A program made the position numbers and the translations under genes. A DNA stretch of 10,772 bases from an uncultured Limosilactobacillus sp. (lineage in GTDB: Bacteria; Bacillota; Bacilli; Lactobacillales; Lactobacillaceae). The DNA is taken from NCBI GenBank assembly GCA_944326735.1, contig CALVFC010000037.1, positions 1 through 10,772 of the forward strand, read 5' to 3'. Positions 1 through 7,278 of this stretch are shown here, piece after piece (the stretch's first letter is position 1; every line of letters starts with the position of its first letter). Under the pieces are notes generated by a model. It did not search any database, was not told where the DNA came from, and was given only the letters and a program-made list of their open reading frames with translations.

Positions 1-39
1 ATCTGAACCCACTAGTCAGATCTATATAAAGTTTAATAT

Positions 40-75
40 CCTATTCTAACGACTGAATAATGCCGTCAGAATAGG
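40..75. terminator. Weak hairpin, possible terminator of an off-window gene
   Basis: An 8-bp perfect inverted repeat (40-47 with 68-75) encloses a second 3-bp pairing (51-53 with 65-67) and is followed on the plus strand by CTATTTT. It could end a plus-strand gene lying left of the window. The U-tract is short, so the call is weak. A second small inverted repeat (1-6 with 16-21) lies at the very edge and may be cut by it. Confidence 0.3.
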
Positions 76-102
76 CTATTTTAGCGCCCATATTTTATGA
101 TA

Positions 103-164
103 ATAATGCCCTCCAGGTATACAGATGAAGTAGCAAATTCATCTAATACTTTGGAGGGCATTAT
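103..164. terminator. Long 62-nt imperfect palindrome downstream of the ABC exporter operon
   Basis: The outer arms pair perfectly over 13 bp (103-115 with 152-164, GC-rich core GCCCTCCA). A middle block pairs 117-120 with 146-149, and an inner block pairs 123-129 with 138-144 over 7 bp, leaving the loop 130-137. It lies just past the stop codon of the minus-strand ABC gene, so it is well placed as its 3' structure. Neither side has a clean U-run; the better one is on the plus strand, TATATCTTTATTT at 163-175. It may be a terminator, a 3' stabilising structure or a small palindromic repeat element. Confidence 0.5.
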
Positions 165-191
165 ATCTTTATTTAAAGTGTCAATCCTATA

Positions 192-1976
192 TCACATTTC
201 ACCGTTTGACGATTGCCGATTAATATTCTGGAGTTGGACCATCTTGGCGTAGTAGCCATTCATTTTCATTAGTTCGTCATGTTTGCCGCGCTCAATGATT
301 CGGCCATTCTTCAATACCAGGATCTGGTCAGCGTTACTGATGGTTGCCAGGCGGTGGGCAATTGCAATGGTGGTTTGCTGATGACTCATTTTGGTAATAG
401 TATCAGTGATTAATTCTTCTGTTTGGGGGTCAATGTTGGCAGTTGCCTCATCGAGAATCAGGATTTGGGGATGACGGAACATAATCCGCGCAAAAGAAAT
501 TAATTGGCGTTGCCCCATTGAGAGGTTGCTGCCGCCCTCACTAAGCATTGTGTCGTAGTCGTGAGGTAACTGTTCAATAAATTTATCGGCATTGACAAGC
601 TTAGCGGCCTGACGCACGGCCTCCTTATTAGTACCTTCATTAAACATTGCAATGTTATGAGCAACACTACCGTAGAAAATAATTGGATCTTGGACAACGA
701 GACCAAAATGACGGCGGAGCTCACTTAATGGATATTGACGAATATCGATTCCATCAATTAAAATCTGCCCTTGCTGAAATTCGTAGAAGCGCATGAGAAG
801 GTTGATAATGGAGCTCTTCCCACTTCCGGTGTGGCCAACAAGGGCAACTGTTTGGCCTGGCTCCACCGTAAATGAAATGTCTCTGAGGACGGGTTGCGTC
901 GGGTCATAGCCAAAGGTAACGTGGCGAAATTCAACCTTGCCAGCGGTGATGTGAAGGGGCTTGTTTTCTTGACGTGGTTGTGTCGATTCTTTATCCAACA
1001 GCTGGAAGATCCGGTCACCAGCGACTATTCCTTCTTGAAAGTATGCCAGGTTTTCCATTACGTTTGTCAGCGGGTTAAAGAAGTTTTGCTGATAAGCAAT
1101 AAATGCATAAACAACGCCGGCCGCGATCATTGTTTGCTGGCTTGTCCACCCAAAATAGGCGAGCGTGGCCGTTTCTGACAGGATGAACATCAGGCTGACA
1201 ATTGGATAGAGAAGGAGGGAATCAAAGTTAATTAGGCGGTTACGATAGTTGAAGTATTGGGTATTATTCTTATCGAATTGGCTATTCAACCGCCGTTGCT
1301 GACCGAATTGCTGGATAATTTCAATCCCGCTTAGACTCTCATTTAGGGAACTGTTAATCTCACTCAGCTTTGCCCGGACCGCCTGATATACAGGGACACT
1401 AAGCTTTTGATACAGAATAACCAGCAATATAATTACCCCTAATAAACCGAGTGTTACCCAAGCTAGCAGGTGATTGACTAGGTACATTGCTATAAAGGCG
1501 GAGATGAGACTGGTAGAAGCAACAATGAGCCCCAAAATAAGGTTCCAGAAGTTATAAAGAGTCTTGGTATCGTTCGTTGTTCGTGACACGATATCTCCCA
1601 CTGGTACCTCGTCAAAAAACTTCATCCCAAGGGTGTAGATGTGATGAGCAAGTTGATCCCGCAGGCTTTCCAGTGTCTTTTCAGAACCAACCGCAAAACT
1701 GTATGCCTGGACAAACTGAATTATTGCCCGGATGACGGTCATCCCAAAATACAGGCTGGCAAAGAGGACAATCCACTTCACGAGGACTGGTCCGTGACGG
1801 AGGTAATGGTCAATATAGAACTGAATCATTCGTGGCAGGAGAAGGTTAACAATACTGAGGGCAACCGCCATGACTGCGGCAAGAGAAAACTGCCACCAAA
1901 ATGGCCGAGCTGCCTTAAAGATGCGCCGCAGAATATGGAACTGTTGATGAATTGTCAATGAGCGGTTGTTATTCAT
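192..1976 (-). CDS. Heterodimeric ABC multidrug-type exporter, subunit with intact catalytic Glu (BmrD/LmrD-like)
   Basis: This 594-residue ABC half-transporter is a fused exporter-type membrane domain and nucleotide-binding domain (NBD). About six membrane helices fall near residues 27-48, 66-90, 145-166, 171-190, 253-276 and 282-300. In the NBD are Walker A GHTGSGKSS (381-389), Q-loop Gln429, a non-standard signature LSMGQ (485-489), Walker B ILILDE with catalytic Glu510, and switch His541. The partner gene lies immediately upstream; the ATG at 1976-1974 overlaps that gene's end by 8 nt. A good ribosome site (GGAGGA, 1990-1985) sits 8 nt from the start, so translation is coupled. Family knowledge suggests export of hydrophobic drugs or lipids from the inner leaflet at the expense of ATP. 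The real substrate is unknown. YfiC-like is an alternative family label. Confidence 0.93.
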   Translation of the reverse strand: MNNNRSLTIHQQFHILRRIFKAARPFWWQFSLAAVMAVALSIVNLLLPRMIQFYIDHYLRHGPVLVKWIVLFASLYFGMTVIRAIIQFVQAYSFAVGSEKTLESLRDQLAHHIYTLGMKFFDEVPVGDIVSRTTNDTKTLYNFWNLILGLIVASTSLISAFIAMYLVNHLLAWVTLGLLGVIILLVILYQKLSVPVYQAVRAKLSEINSSLNESLSGIEIIQQFGQQRRLNSQFDKNNTQYFNYRNRLINFDSLLLYPIVSLMFILSETATLAYFGWTSQQTMIAAGVVYAFIAYQQNFFNPLTNVMENLAYFQEGIVAGDRIFQLLDKESTQPRQENKPLHITAGKVEFRHVTFGYDPTQPVLRDISFTVEPGQTVALVGHTGSGKSSIINLLMRFYEFQQGQILIDGIDIRQYPLSELRRHFGLVVQDPIIFYGSVAHNIAMFNEGTNKEAVRQAAKLVNADKFIEQLPHDYDTMLSEGGSNLSMGQRQLISFARIMFRHPQILILDEATANIDPQTEELITDTITKMSHQQTTIAIAHRLATISNADQILVLKNGRIIERGKHDELMKMNGYYAKMVQLQNINRQSSNGEM

Positions 1977-3708
1977 TTAAGTCATCCTCCAATTCTTGTT
2001 GGTGCTGTTGCTCCGCTAACGTATCCCGGTACCAACCGGCTTGCTGATTGAGTTTTGCTGGACTGCCCTGAGCAGTAATTCGGCCATTTTCGATAACAAT
2101 TAGCCAGTCCATGTCTTGAACAACGCTTAGCCGACTGGTGACCATCACCACCGACTGGGGAACGTTAGTTAAAACTTTGCTGATTCTTTTAGCAGTCTCA
2201 GCGTCGACTGCCGAAAGCGGGTCATCTAGGATCAGCATTTGACTGTCCTTAACCAGCGCCCGGCCGAGTGCCAATCGCTGCTGCTGACCACCGGATAGGC
2301 TGGTGCCGTTCTGGCCAACCAGTGTTTGGTACTTTTGCGGCATGTTATCAATTTCGTTAGCGATGGCGGCCTGGTCAGCTGCGGATTCAATTGTTTGTGA
2401 GCTGGCCTGCTGGTTACCAAAGCGCAGGTTATCCGCAATCGTTGTCGAAAACAGGAAATTGCCCTGCGGAACATAAGCAATTAGGTCCCGGTATTTGTCT
2501 AATGGAAGGGTGCGAATATCTTTCCCCGCCATTGTGATTCTCCCTTGGTAATGGTCAAAATCACGGACGAGTAATTGGAGGAGGGTTGATTTGCCACCCC
2601 CGGTCAGGCCGACGATACCAATTTTACTGCCGACGGGGATGGAGAACTTAATATCATTCAGCACGCTTGTCTGATCATTAGGATATTTAAAGCTAGAGAC
2701 GTTGACCTCAACTGGTCCGTAATTGGCGTTATTCGTTTTAGCAGGAATCCAGGCGGGTTGTTCTTCAAGTAAATCGTTGATGCGGTCGTAGCTTGCCCGG
2801 CCCCGTTCAAGGGTATTGAATAACGTCCCAATCGCAAAAAGGGGCCAAACTAATTCACCCAGGTAAGTGATAAAGGTAACCAGTTGCCCGACTGACAGTT
2901 GTTGTTGGCCGACCATCCAGCCACCCAGGGCAATTGCAATAACGTAGGCGCCTCCCATAATGATGGTGGTAGCCGGGTTGAAAAGCGAATCCCAGAAGTA
3001 GGCCCGTTGGTTGGTGGTAAGAGCGCGCTGAACGTAATGGTGAAAGTCTTTTAAGTCCGCTTGCTCCTCACCGAGAGATTGGATCACTTTAATCCCTGTT
3101 GTAGTTTCTTGAACCTTGTTGTTCAGTTGCCCAAATGCCAGCTGAGCCTTACCATATGCAACGTGGATTTTATTACCAAGTTTTTGTGCGGTAATCACCA
3201 GGAGTGGTAGGGGAATACAAGTGAAGAGGGTTAACTTCCAATTGACAAAGAAGCCCATCGCCAGGAGCATTGAGCCACCAGTAATGACTGAATCGGCAAG
3301 GGTGAGGATCCCATAACTAGCAACTTCACGTACAGCTTCGACATCATTTGTCGCGTGGGCCATCAGATCACCGATTCGCCAGCGCTGATAAAATGACGGA
3401 TCCATCGCCATGAAGTGGTGGAAGAGTTGGCCCCGCAATTGGCGTTCGAGAGCATAAGAGCTTCCGTAGATTAATTTTTGCCAGACAAAGCGCAGTAAAT
3501 ACTGCACTAGGGCGGTTACCAGCATGATGATAATCTGGACGATCAACCATCCAGTGGTAACGCGGTGGGTACTGATTGCATCGACCACGTTGCCAATAAT
3601 TTTAGCTGGGATAACATTACAAGCGGCAATCAGAAGTAAGGCCGTAATTCCTCCAGCATATTGCCGCCACTGCTGACGGAAAAACCATTTTAATTGTTTT
3701 AGTATCAT
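1969..3708 (-). CDS. Heterodimeric ABC multidrug-type exporter, degenerate-site subunit (BmrC/LmrC-like)
   Basis: This 579-residue ABC half-transporter is the first gene of a two-gene minus-strand operon. Membrane helices are visible around residues 18-40, 54-75, 133-155, 158-175, 243-268 and 274-297. The NBD has Walker A GLTGGGKST (367-375), Q-loop Gln415, a perfect signature LSGGQ (471-475) and Walker B ILDD. Asp496 therefore stands where the catalytic Glu is expected, and Ser525 (in TSRLS) replaces the switch His (normally AHRLS). This is the pattern of the inactive-site subunit in heterodimeric exporters such as TM287/288, BmrCD and LmrCD. Its intact signature should complete the working ATP site with the Walker motifs of the partner. 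The start is ATG at 3708-3706, preceded only by a weak ribosome site (GGTG). The tail is acidic and Gln-rich (EQQHQQELEDD). Confidence 0.93.
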   Translation of the reverse strand: MILKQLKWFFRQQWRQYAGGITALLLIAACNVIPAKIIGNVVDAISTHRVTTGWLIVQIIIMLVTALVQYLLRFVWQKLIYGSSYALERQLRGQLFHHFMAMDPSFYQRWRIGDLMAHATNDVEAVREVASYGILTLADSVITGGSMLLAMGFFVNWKLTLFTCIPLPLLVITAQKLGNKIHVAYGKAQLAFGQLNNKVQETTTGIKVIQSLGEEQADLKDFHHYVQRALTTNQRAYFWDSLFNPATTIIMGGAYVIAIALGGWMVGQQQLSVGQLVTFITYLGELVWPLFAIGTLFNTLERGRASYDRINDLLEEQPAWIPAKTNNANYGPVEVNVSSFKYPNDQTSVLNDIKFSIPVGSKIGIVGLTGGGKSTLLQLLVRDFDHYQGRITMAGKDIRTLPLDKYRDLIAYVPQGNFLFSTTIADNLRFGNQQASSQTIESAADQAAIANEIDNMPQKYQTLVGQNGTSLSGGQQQRLALGRALVKDSQMLILDDPLSAVDAETAKRISKVLTNVPQSVVMVTSRLSVVQDMDWLIVIENGRITAQGSPAKLNQQAGWYRDTLAEQQHQQELEDDLNE

Positions 3709-3764
3709 AATTTACACCGTTTTTTATATACAACGATACGCCATAAAATAACAAAGCAGGAATA

Positions 3765-3792
3765 CTTATATTAAATGGATAGTCATGTGCAA
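3765..3792 (-). promoter_or_regulatory. Candidate promoter for the ABC exporter operon
   Basis: On the minus strand, TTGCAC (3792-3787) and TATAAG (3770-3765) are separated by 16 nt, giving a leader of about 50 nt before the ATG at 3708. The -10 is good (5 of 6) but the -35 is poor (3 of 6). A competing pair, TTGTTA (3754-3749) and TATATA (3730-3725), has an 18-nt spacer but would leave a leader of only about 10 nt. A perfect TATAAT also occurs at 3825-3820 without a -35. Confidence 0.3.
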
Positions 3793-3854
3793 AATGCATA
3801 CTTATAACTATTCATTTTCATTATAAACAGTTATTAAAAATAAGTATTTAACCT

Positions 3855-3894
3855 TTGGACTACTTTTCTCTAAAGTATTAAGAAGAGTAGGAGG
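3855..3894 (+). promoter_or_regulatory. Candidate promoter and ribosome site for the lysine permease gene
   Basis: TTGGAC (3855-3860) is a fair -35. The best -10-like hexamer is TATTAA (3876-3881), with a short 15-nt spacer. This would start transcription close to the strong ribosome site AGGAGG (3889-3894), which sits 6 nt before the ATG, so the leader would be very short or the promoter lies further upstream. The ribosome site is clear; the promoter call is tentative. Confidence 0.35.
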
Positions 3895-3900
3895 ATAAAA

Positions 3901-5337
3901 ATGAACGAAAATCAAAATAATGGAACAATTAGACACACCTTAAGAACGCGTCACCTTTCCATGATTGCGTTAGGTGGAACAATTGGAACTGGATTATTCA
4001 TTGCTAGTGGTTCTGCGATTACGACAGCCGGTCCAGGTGGCAGTTTAATTGCCTACTTCATAATGGGGTTGATGGTATTTTTCCTGATGACAAGTCTTGC
4101 TGAAATGGCCACCTATAATCCCCGGAGTGGCTCGTTCGCCGAATATGCCAACCGGTATGTTGACCCAGCATTAGGATTTGCAATGGGATGGAACTACTGG
4201 TTTTGTGGTGCCATTACTGTTGCCGTCGAATTATCAACGGTTGGGATCGTCATGAACTTCTGGTTTCCCCATGTACCATCGTGGATATTTAGTATTCTGG
4301 CTCTTATTATCATCTTTGTAATTAACTATTTCTCAGTTCGCACTTACGGAGAAACAGAATTTTGGTTGGCACTTTTGAAGGTGGCAGCAGTAGTGATCTT
4401 CGTAATTGTTGGCTTAGCACTGATTTGCGGGCTGATTGGTAATCATGACCCAATTGGTTTTAAGAACTTCACCTATAAACAGGCACCATTTGTTAATGGG
4501 GTTCCGGGAATCATTAGTGCCTTTGTTGTATCTGGATTCTCATTTCAAGGAACCGAAATGGTGGGAATTGCTGCCGGTGAATCAGCTGACCCTAAGCACA
4601 GTGTGCCAACGGCTATTCATGCTACTTTCTGGCGGATCCTTCTTTTCTATATTTTAACGATCTTTGTTATTGCGTGCGTGTTGCCATACACTAACAAGAA
4701 CCTGCTAAGCTCTGACGTTCAAGACATCGTTAAAAGTCCCTTTACCTTAATCTTCCAATATGCGGGATTACGATATGCTGCTGGAATAATGAATTTTGTC
4801 ATCCTGATTGCCGTCTTATCATCGGCTAACTCATGGCTGTACGCAATTTCGCGAATTGTATTTTCCCAGTCAATGGATGGATTCTTGTGGAACGGATTTA
4901 AAAAGGTTAACCGCCGGGGAGTACCAATTGTTAGTTTTGTTGCAATGGCAGTCTTGAGTCTGGCGCTGTGGGCACTTCAGTTTATTGGCCCTAACGTTTA
5001 TAACTATTTGATCTCGGCAACCAGTTTAGGTGGCTTTATGGAATGGCTAGGCATCGCCATTGCCCATTATCGGTTCCGGCGTGGATTCTTAAAGCAGGGT
5101 CACACGATTGATGAATTAGATTATCACGCGGGGCTGTTCCCATTTGGCCCAATCTTTGCCTTTATCTTGTGTGTAATCGTTATTGCCGGACAAAATGTTG
5201 ATGCTTTTATCAAACTCGATTGGTCAAATATCTTAATTACCTACATGAGTGTGCCGCTGTTCATTGCCTTTTACCTTTATTACAAAGTTCGTCACCATAC
5301 TCATTTGGTACCACTTGATCAGATGAAATTGAAGTGA
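3901..5337 (+). CDS. lysP: Lysine permease, LysP-like (APC superfamily, AAT family)
   Basis: This 478-residue protein has about 12 hydrophobic membrane segments and should be a proton-coupled amino acid importer in the cytoplasmic membrane. Family hallmarks are the short N-terminal tail LRTRHLSMIALGG (residues 14-26), the first-helix motif GGTIGTGLF (25-33), and GFSFQGTE...GIAAGES (212-228) with acidic Glu219 and Glu227. The C-terminal IAHYRFRRGFLKQGH and LFPFGPIFAFIL blocks (from about 387 and 412) recall E. coli LysP closely. The length is also close to that of LysP (about 490). A strong AGGAGG lies 6 nt before the ATG. It is a single-gene unit closed by its own terminator. Lysine is the best substrate guess; another basic or neutral amino acid remains possible because AAT-family specificities are hard to tell apart by eye. 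Confidence 0.85.
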   Translation: MNENQNNGTIRHTLRTRHLSMIALGGTIGTGLFIASGSAITTAGPGGSLIAYFIMGLMVFFLMTSLAEMATYNPRSGSFAEYANRYVDPALGFAMGWNYWFCGAITVAVELSTVGIVMNFWFPHVPSWIFSILALIIIFVINYFSVRTYGETEFWLALLKVAAVVIFVIVGLALICGLIGNHDPIGFKNFTYKQAPFVNGVPGIISAFVVSGFSFQGTEMVGIAAGESADPKHSVPTAIHATFWRILLFYILTIFVIACVLPYTNKNLLSSDVQDIVKSPFTLIFQYAGLRYAAGIMNFVILIAVLSSANSWLYAISRIVFSQSMDGFLWNGFKKVNRRGVPIVSFVAMAVLSLALWALQFIGPNVYNYLISATSLGGFMEWLGIAIAHYRFRRGFLKQGHTIDELDYHAGLFPFGPIFAFILCVIVIAGQNVDAFIKLDWSNILITYMSVPLFIAFYLYYKVRHHTHLVPLDQMKLK

Positions 5338-5387
5338 GCGGATTTGCCGTTAATAACGATTAATCTCATACATTTACAGAAAAATTG

Positions 5388-5441
5388 GTCCGCTGTCCTT
5401 ACGGAAACTATTTCCAGAAGCCAGCGGACTTTTTTCTTTTT
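5388..5441 (+). terminator. Intrinsic terminator of the lysine permease gene
   Basis: GTCCGCTG (5388-5395) pairs perfectly with CAGCGGAC (5422-5429), and a nested GGAAA/TTTCC hairpin (5403-5407 with 5411-5415) fills the loop. A long U-tract follows at 5430-5441 (TTTTTTTCTTTTT-like). It lies about 50 nt after the permease stop codon. Confidence 0.85.
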
Positions 5442-5452
5442 GATAAGTAATA

Positions 5453-5483
5453 GAACTATGGAGTAAACTATAAGGTGTAACAA
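5453..5483 (+). promoter_or_regulatory. Degenerate MerR-type operator/promoter before the TMEM175-merR operon
   Basis: The 19 nt at 5459-5477 start with TGGAGT and end with GGTG. They match the spacer of the hydrolase promoter (minus strand, 7330-7312) at 13 of 19 positions, and the spacer at 7361-7379 at 12 of 19. The right half of the dyad is decayed (ACTATAA rather than ACTCCAT). The hexamer in the -35 place (GAACTA) is very poor and the -10 (TAACAA, 5478-5483) is weak. An alternative ordinary promoter is TTGATA (5440-5445) with TAAACT (5464-5469), spacer 18, which this operator would overlap. The site is read by eye; its function is inferred. Confidence 0.4.
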
Positions 5484-5488
5484 TTAGT

Positions 5489-5505
5489 AAGGAGGAAGAA
5501 TATTG
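5489..5505 (+). promoter_or_regulatory. Ribosome binding site that fixes a TTG start
   Basis: AAGGAGG (5489-5495) lies 7 nt before TTG (5503-5505). No ATG or GTG occurs at a usable distance. The family's conserved N-terminal helix begins directly after this TTG, so the TTG start is well supported. Confidence 0.8.
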
Positions 5506-6078
5506 GACAAAGAACGCCTCGCTGCCTTTACCGATGCGGTGCTCGCAATTATTATGACGATTTTAGTATTGGAGCTAGAAAAGCCAGAACATGTTACCTG
5601 GCAGGGGATCTGGGACTTGCGCGTGAACTATTTTGCTTACGCTCTATCCTTCTTCTGGTTGGGCTTAATGTGGTTTAGTCACCATAACGCATGGCACAAG
5701 ATTAAGAAGATCAATAATTCGACGGTGATCTACTCACTATTCATGCTGTTCTTCGCCTCACTTTTCCCATACACGACCAGCATTGTGGCACAAAACTACG
5801 ATAATTCCACGGCTCAGGTGATGTACGGGATTATCGTCCTGCTGGTTTCGTTTAGCAATATGGCGATCTCACATTCATTAAACGTTGCCAACCATCAGAA
5901 GATGTTCAAAGGCCTGTATGATCTAAGCGGAACGACAGTGCTGCTGGATCTGCTGATCAAGGTGATCGGCCTGATCCTGTCAATGACGGTTTACGCTCCG
6001 GCCATGCTGTACGCGATCCTGATAAGCTTGATTTTGTTGTCAGTTTCGAATTTTGCATCACAGTTGAAGAAGGGATAG
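5503..6078 (+). CDS. TMEM175-family (DUF1211) potassium channel homologue
   Basis: This 191-residue, very hydrophobic protein has about six membrane segments. The first helix carries RLAAFTDAVLAIIMTILVLEL (Arg5 to about 25). That is the TMEM175 signature RxxxF(S/T)D followed by the pore-lining helix; the usual Ser of the FSD motif is Thr10 here. Bacterial TMEM175 proteins are tetrameric K+ channels that use rings of bulky hydrophobic residues instead of a TVGYG filter. The length fits the bacterial single-repeat form (about 190-210). The start codon is TTG behind a strong ribosome site. The gene is followed 7 nt later by merR on the same strand, so the two are almost certainly co-transcribed, which suggests that the channel is regulated by or together with a MerR signal. 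Family assignment is firm; channel activity is inferred. Confidence 0.88.
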   Translation: MDKERLAAFTDAVLAIIMTILVLELEKPEHVTWQGIWDLRVNYFAYALSFFWLGLMWFSHHNAWHKIKKINNSTVIYSLFMLFFASLFPYTTSIVAQNYDNSTAQVMYGIIVLLVSFSNMAISHSLNVANHQKMFKGLYDLSGTTVLLDLLIKVIGLILSMTVYAPAMLYAILISLILLSVSNFASQLKKG

Positions 6079-6085
6079 ATAATTG

Positions 6086-6526
6086 ATGGAAAATAGTACA
6101 ACCAAAATGTCCTCCAAGGAAGCAGCGGACTATTTTGGAGTAACCACCGATACTCTGCGCTTCTACGAACGAAAGGGAGTTATCCCACCGGTTCACCGGG
6201 ACAAGAATGGCTACCGTGTTTATACCGATGTGGAGTTAAATTGGTTATACCTGGTGCTTAACCTGAAACGGGCTGGCTTATCACTAGAGAAAATTACTGA
6301 CTTTGCCCAGCTGGCGTTAAGCAAAGGGCCAAATGCCAAGGCGGCCCAAAAACGCCTGCTTCAGGAACAGATTGACGAAGTTGATAAACAACTATTTAAC
6401 CTGCAGCAAACACGCAAGGTCTTACAGTGGAAGCTGGATACCTTTGACGAGCACCTGGGCCGCATCGATGCCGGTAACATGGATGCCGTTGACGTTCGCA
6501 AGGAATGGCAAGACTACAAAAAATAA
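6086..6526 (+). CDS. MerR-family transcriptional regulator (146 aa, cysteine-free)
   Basis: The N-terminal winged helix-turn-helix is typical of MerR: SSKEAADYFGVTTDTLRFYERKGVIPP (about 9-35), the wing RDKNGYRVYT (38-47) and a second helical pair to about residue 72. A long dimerisation helix follows (about 85-122), then a short C-terminal tail. The protein has no cysteine, so direct thiol or metal sensing of the MerR, CueR or NmlR kind is unlikely. The tail is too short for a large drug-binding domain. ATG at 6086 was chosen; an in-frame TTG at 6083 is the alternative and is better spaced from AAGGG (6070-6074; 8 nt against 11). It is coupled to the TMEM175 gene. Good candidate to bind the TGGAGT dyads at 5453-5483, 7306-7336 and 7355-7385; this is inference. 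Confidence 0.9.
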   Translation: MENSTTKMSSKEAADYFGVTTDTLRFYERKGVIPPVHRDKNGYRVYTDVELNWLYLVLNLKRAGLSLEKITDFAQLALSKGPNAKAAQKRLLQEQIDEVDKQLFNLQQTRKVLQWKLDTFDEHLGRIDAGNMDAVDVRKEWQDYKK

Positions 6527-6529
6527 GGG

Positions 6530-6570
6530 TGAGGATGGAATCATTCACGATTCCGACCTCATACTTTTTT
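6530..6570. terminator. Bidirectional terminator shared by convergent merR and hydrolase genes
   Basis: The arms 6530-6542 and 6549-6561 pair (TGAGG, a 2-nt mismatch, then GGAATC). On the plus strand the stem is followed by TACTTTTTT (6562-6570). On the minus strand it is followed by TTATTTTTT (complement of about 6526-6518). It begins 4 nt after the merR stop, and its right arm contains the hydrolase stop codon (6561-6559). Thus each gene's 3' end supplies the other's U-tract. Confidence 0.8.
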
Positions 6571-7245
6571 GTGGTCTTTAATAAAGTTAATCAGTTCAGA
6601 CGTGACCGCCTTTTCTTGGCGACCATAGAAGCCATGGCCGGCCCCTTGCACCGTAATCAACTGGGCGTAGGGATACATGGCGGCCACCTGCTGAGAATAG
6701 TGGATCGGCACATACGGATCTCGTGTACCGTGAAAGATCAACACTGGGCCTTGATACTTGGTGACTGTTCCCATCAGGTCATACCCCGGCAAATCCTTGA
6801 CGTACCCTTTGCCGAGGGTCATTCCCATCAGGTTGAATGTTGTTGGAAAGTCCTGTTGTGGAAATAAGTTGTGCATCATGTCCGGAATTACGAAGGCGGG
6901 ATAGAGGAGCATGATCCCCTCGATGTCGTCTCGCTGGGCGGCCACCATCGCCGAAACGACACCACCCTGGCTGGCCCCGAGCAGGTAAATATTCTGGTAA
7001 CCCTGCTCTTTAAAATGATCGACAACTATGTTGAGGTCATCGCGTTCGGTGAAGATCGACATCTTAGTCATATCATCACTGAAGGTACCATGGTTGAAGT
7101 CAAAGGTGTAAGCTGAGTATCCCTGTTTGGCGAAGGCGCGGGCGTAATCGGTACCGCTATAGCCAGAGTCACCCAGACCATGGGCAAAGATAATTAATGG
7201 GGCTGTTACATCCCTTGATTTCGTGTAGAGGTGGCCATTTAACAC
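6559..7245 (-). CDS. Alpha/beta-fold serine hydrolase (esterase-like), N-terminal start uncertain
   Basis: This 228-residue protein has the alpha/beta hydrolase order: HGLG oxyanion motif (22-25), nucleophile elbow GASQG with Ser92, acid Asp176 (HGTRDPYVP) and His204 (GAGHGF). No signal peptide is seen, so it is probably cytoplasmic. The block IYLLGASQGGVVSAM recalls Lactobacillus cinnamoyl/feruloyl esterases, and a small acyl-ester substrate is plausible. The only standard start in frame is GTG at 7245-7243, which has no ribosome site. The open frame continues upstream to a TAG at 7299-7297. A purine-rich AAAGGAAG (7278-7271) sits before ATG 7270-7268, but that ATG is in another frame and stops after four codons. 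The extra residues TIFKQNRV look like the family's first strand, so the true start is likely upstream or damaged. It is divergent from the oxidoreductase operon. Confidence 0.85.
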   Translation of the reverse strand: MLNGHLYTKSRDVTAPLIIFAHGLGDSGYSGTDYARAFAKQGYSAYTFDFNHGTFSDDMTKMSIFTERDDLNIVVDHFKEQGYQNIYLLGASQGGVVSAMVAAQRDDIEGIMLLYPAFVIPDMMHNLFPQQDFPTTFNLMGMTLGKGYVKDLPGYDLMGTVTKYQGPVLIFHGTRDPYVPIHYSQQVAAMYPYAQLITVQGAGHGFYGRQEKAVTSELINFIKDHKKV

Positions 7246-7270
7246 TCGATTTTGCTTAAAGATAGTGCAT

Positions 7271-7278
7271 CTTCCTTT
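7271..7278 (-). promoter_or_regulatory. Probable ribosome site of the hydrolase gene, mis-registered with its frame
   Basis: On the minus strand AAAGGAAG (7278-7271) is the only Shine-Dalgarno-like sequence before the hydrolase. The adjoining ATG (7270-7268) reads Met-His-Tyr-Leu-stop and is only about 2 nt past the AGGA. The codon in the hydrolase frame at ideal spacing is ATC (7263-7261), not a standard start. Confidence 0.45.

Noticed and set aside
894..1178. Plus-strand open frame opposite the ABC exporter gene
   Set aside because: It lies antisense within a well-supported coding NBD and membrane domain, has no ribosome site, and its protein has no recognisable motif. The same holds for the other antisense frames over the exporter genes.
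3709..3900. Lysine riboswitch or T-box leader before the lysine permease
   Set aside because: The region is AT-rich, lacks a T-box or lysine-aptamer core that I can recognise, and has no terminator/antiterminator pair before the gene.
5337..5394. Possible antiterminator pairing of AGCGGA (5337-5342) with TCCGCT (5389-5394) after the permease gene
   Set aside because: Only six pairs with wobble extension, across the stop codon, against an 8-bp stem with a nested hairpin; probably chance.
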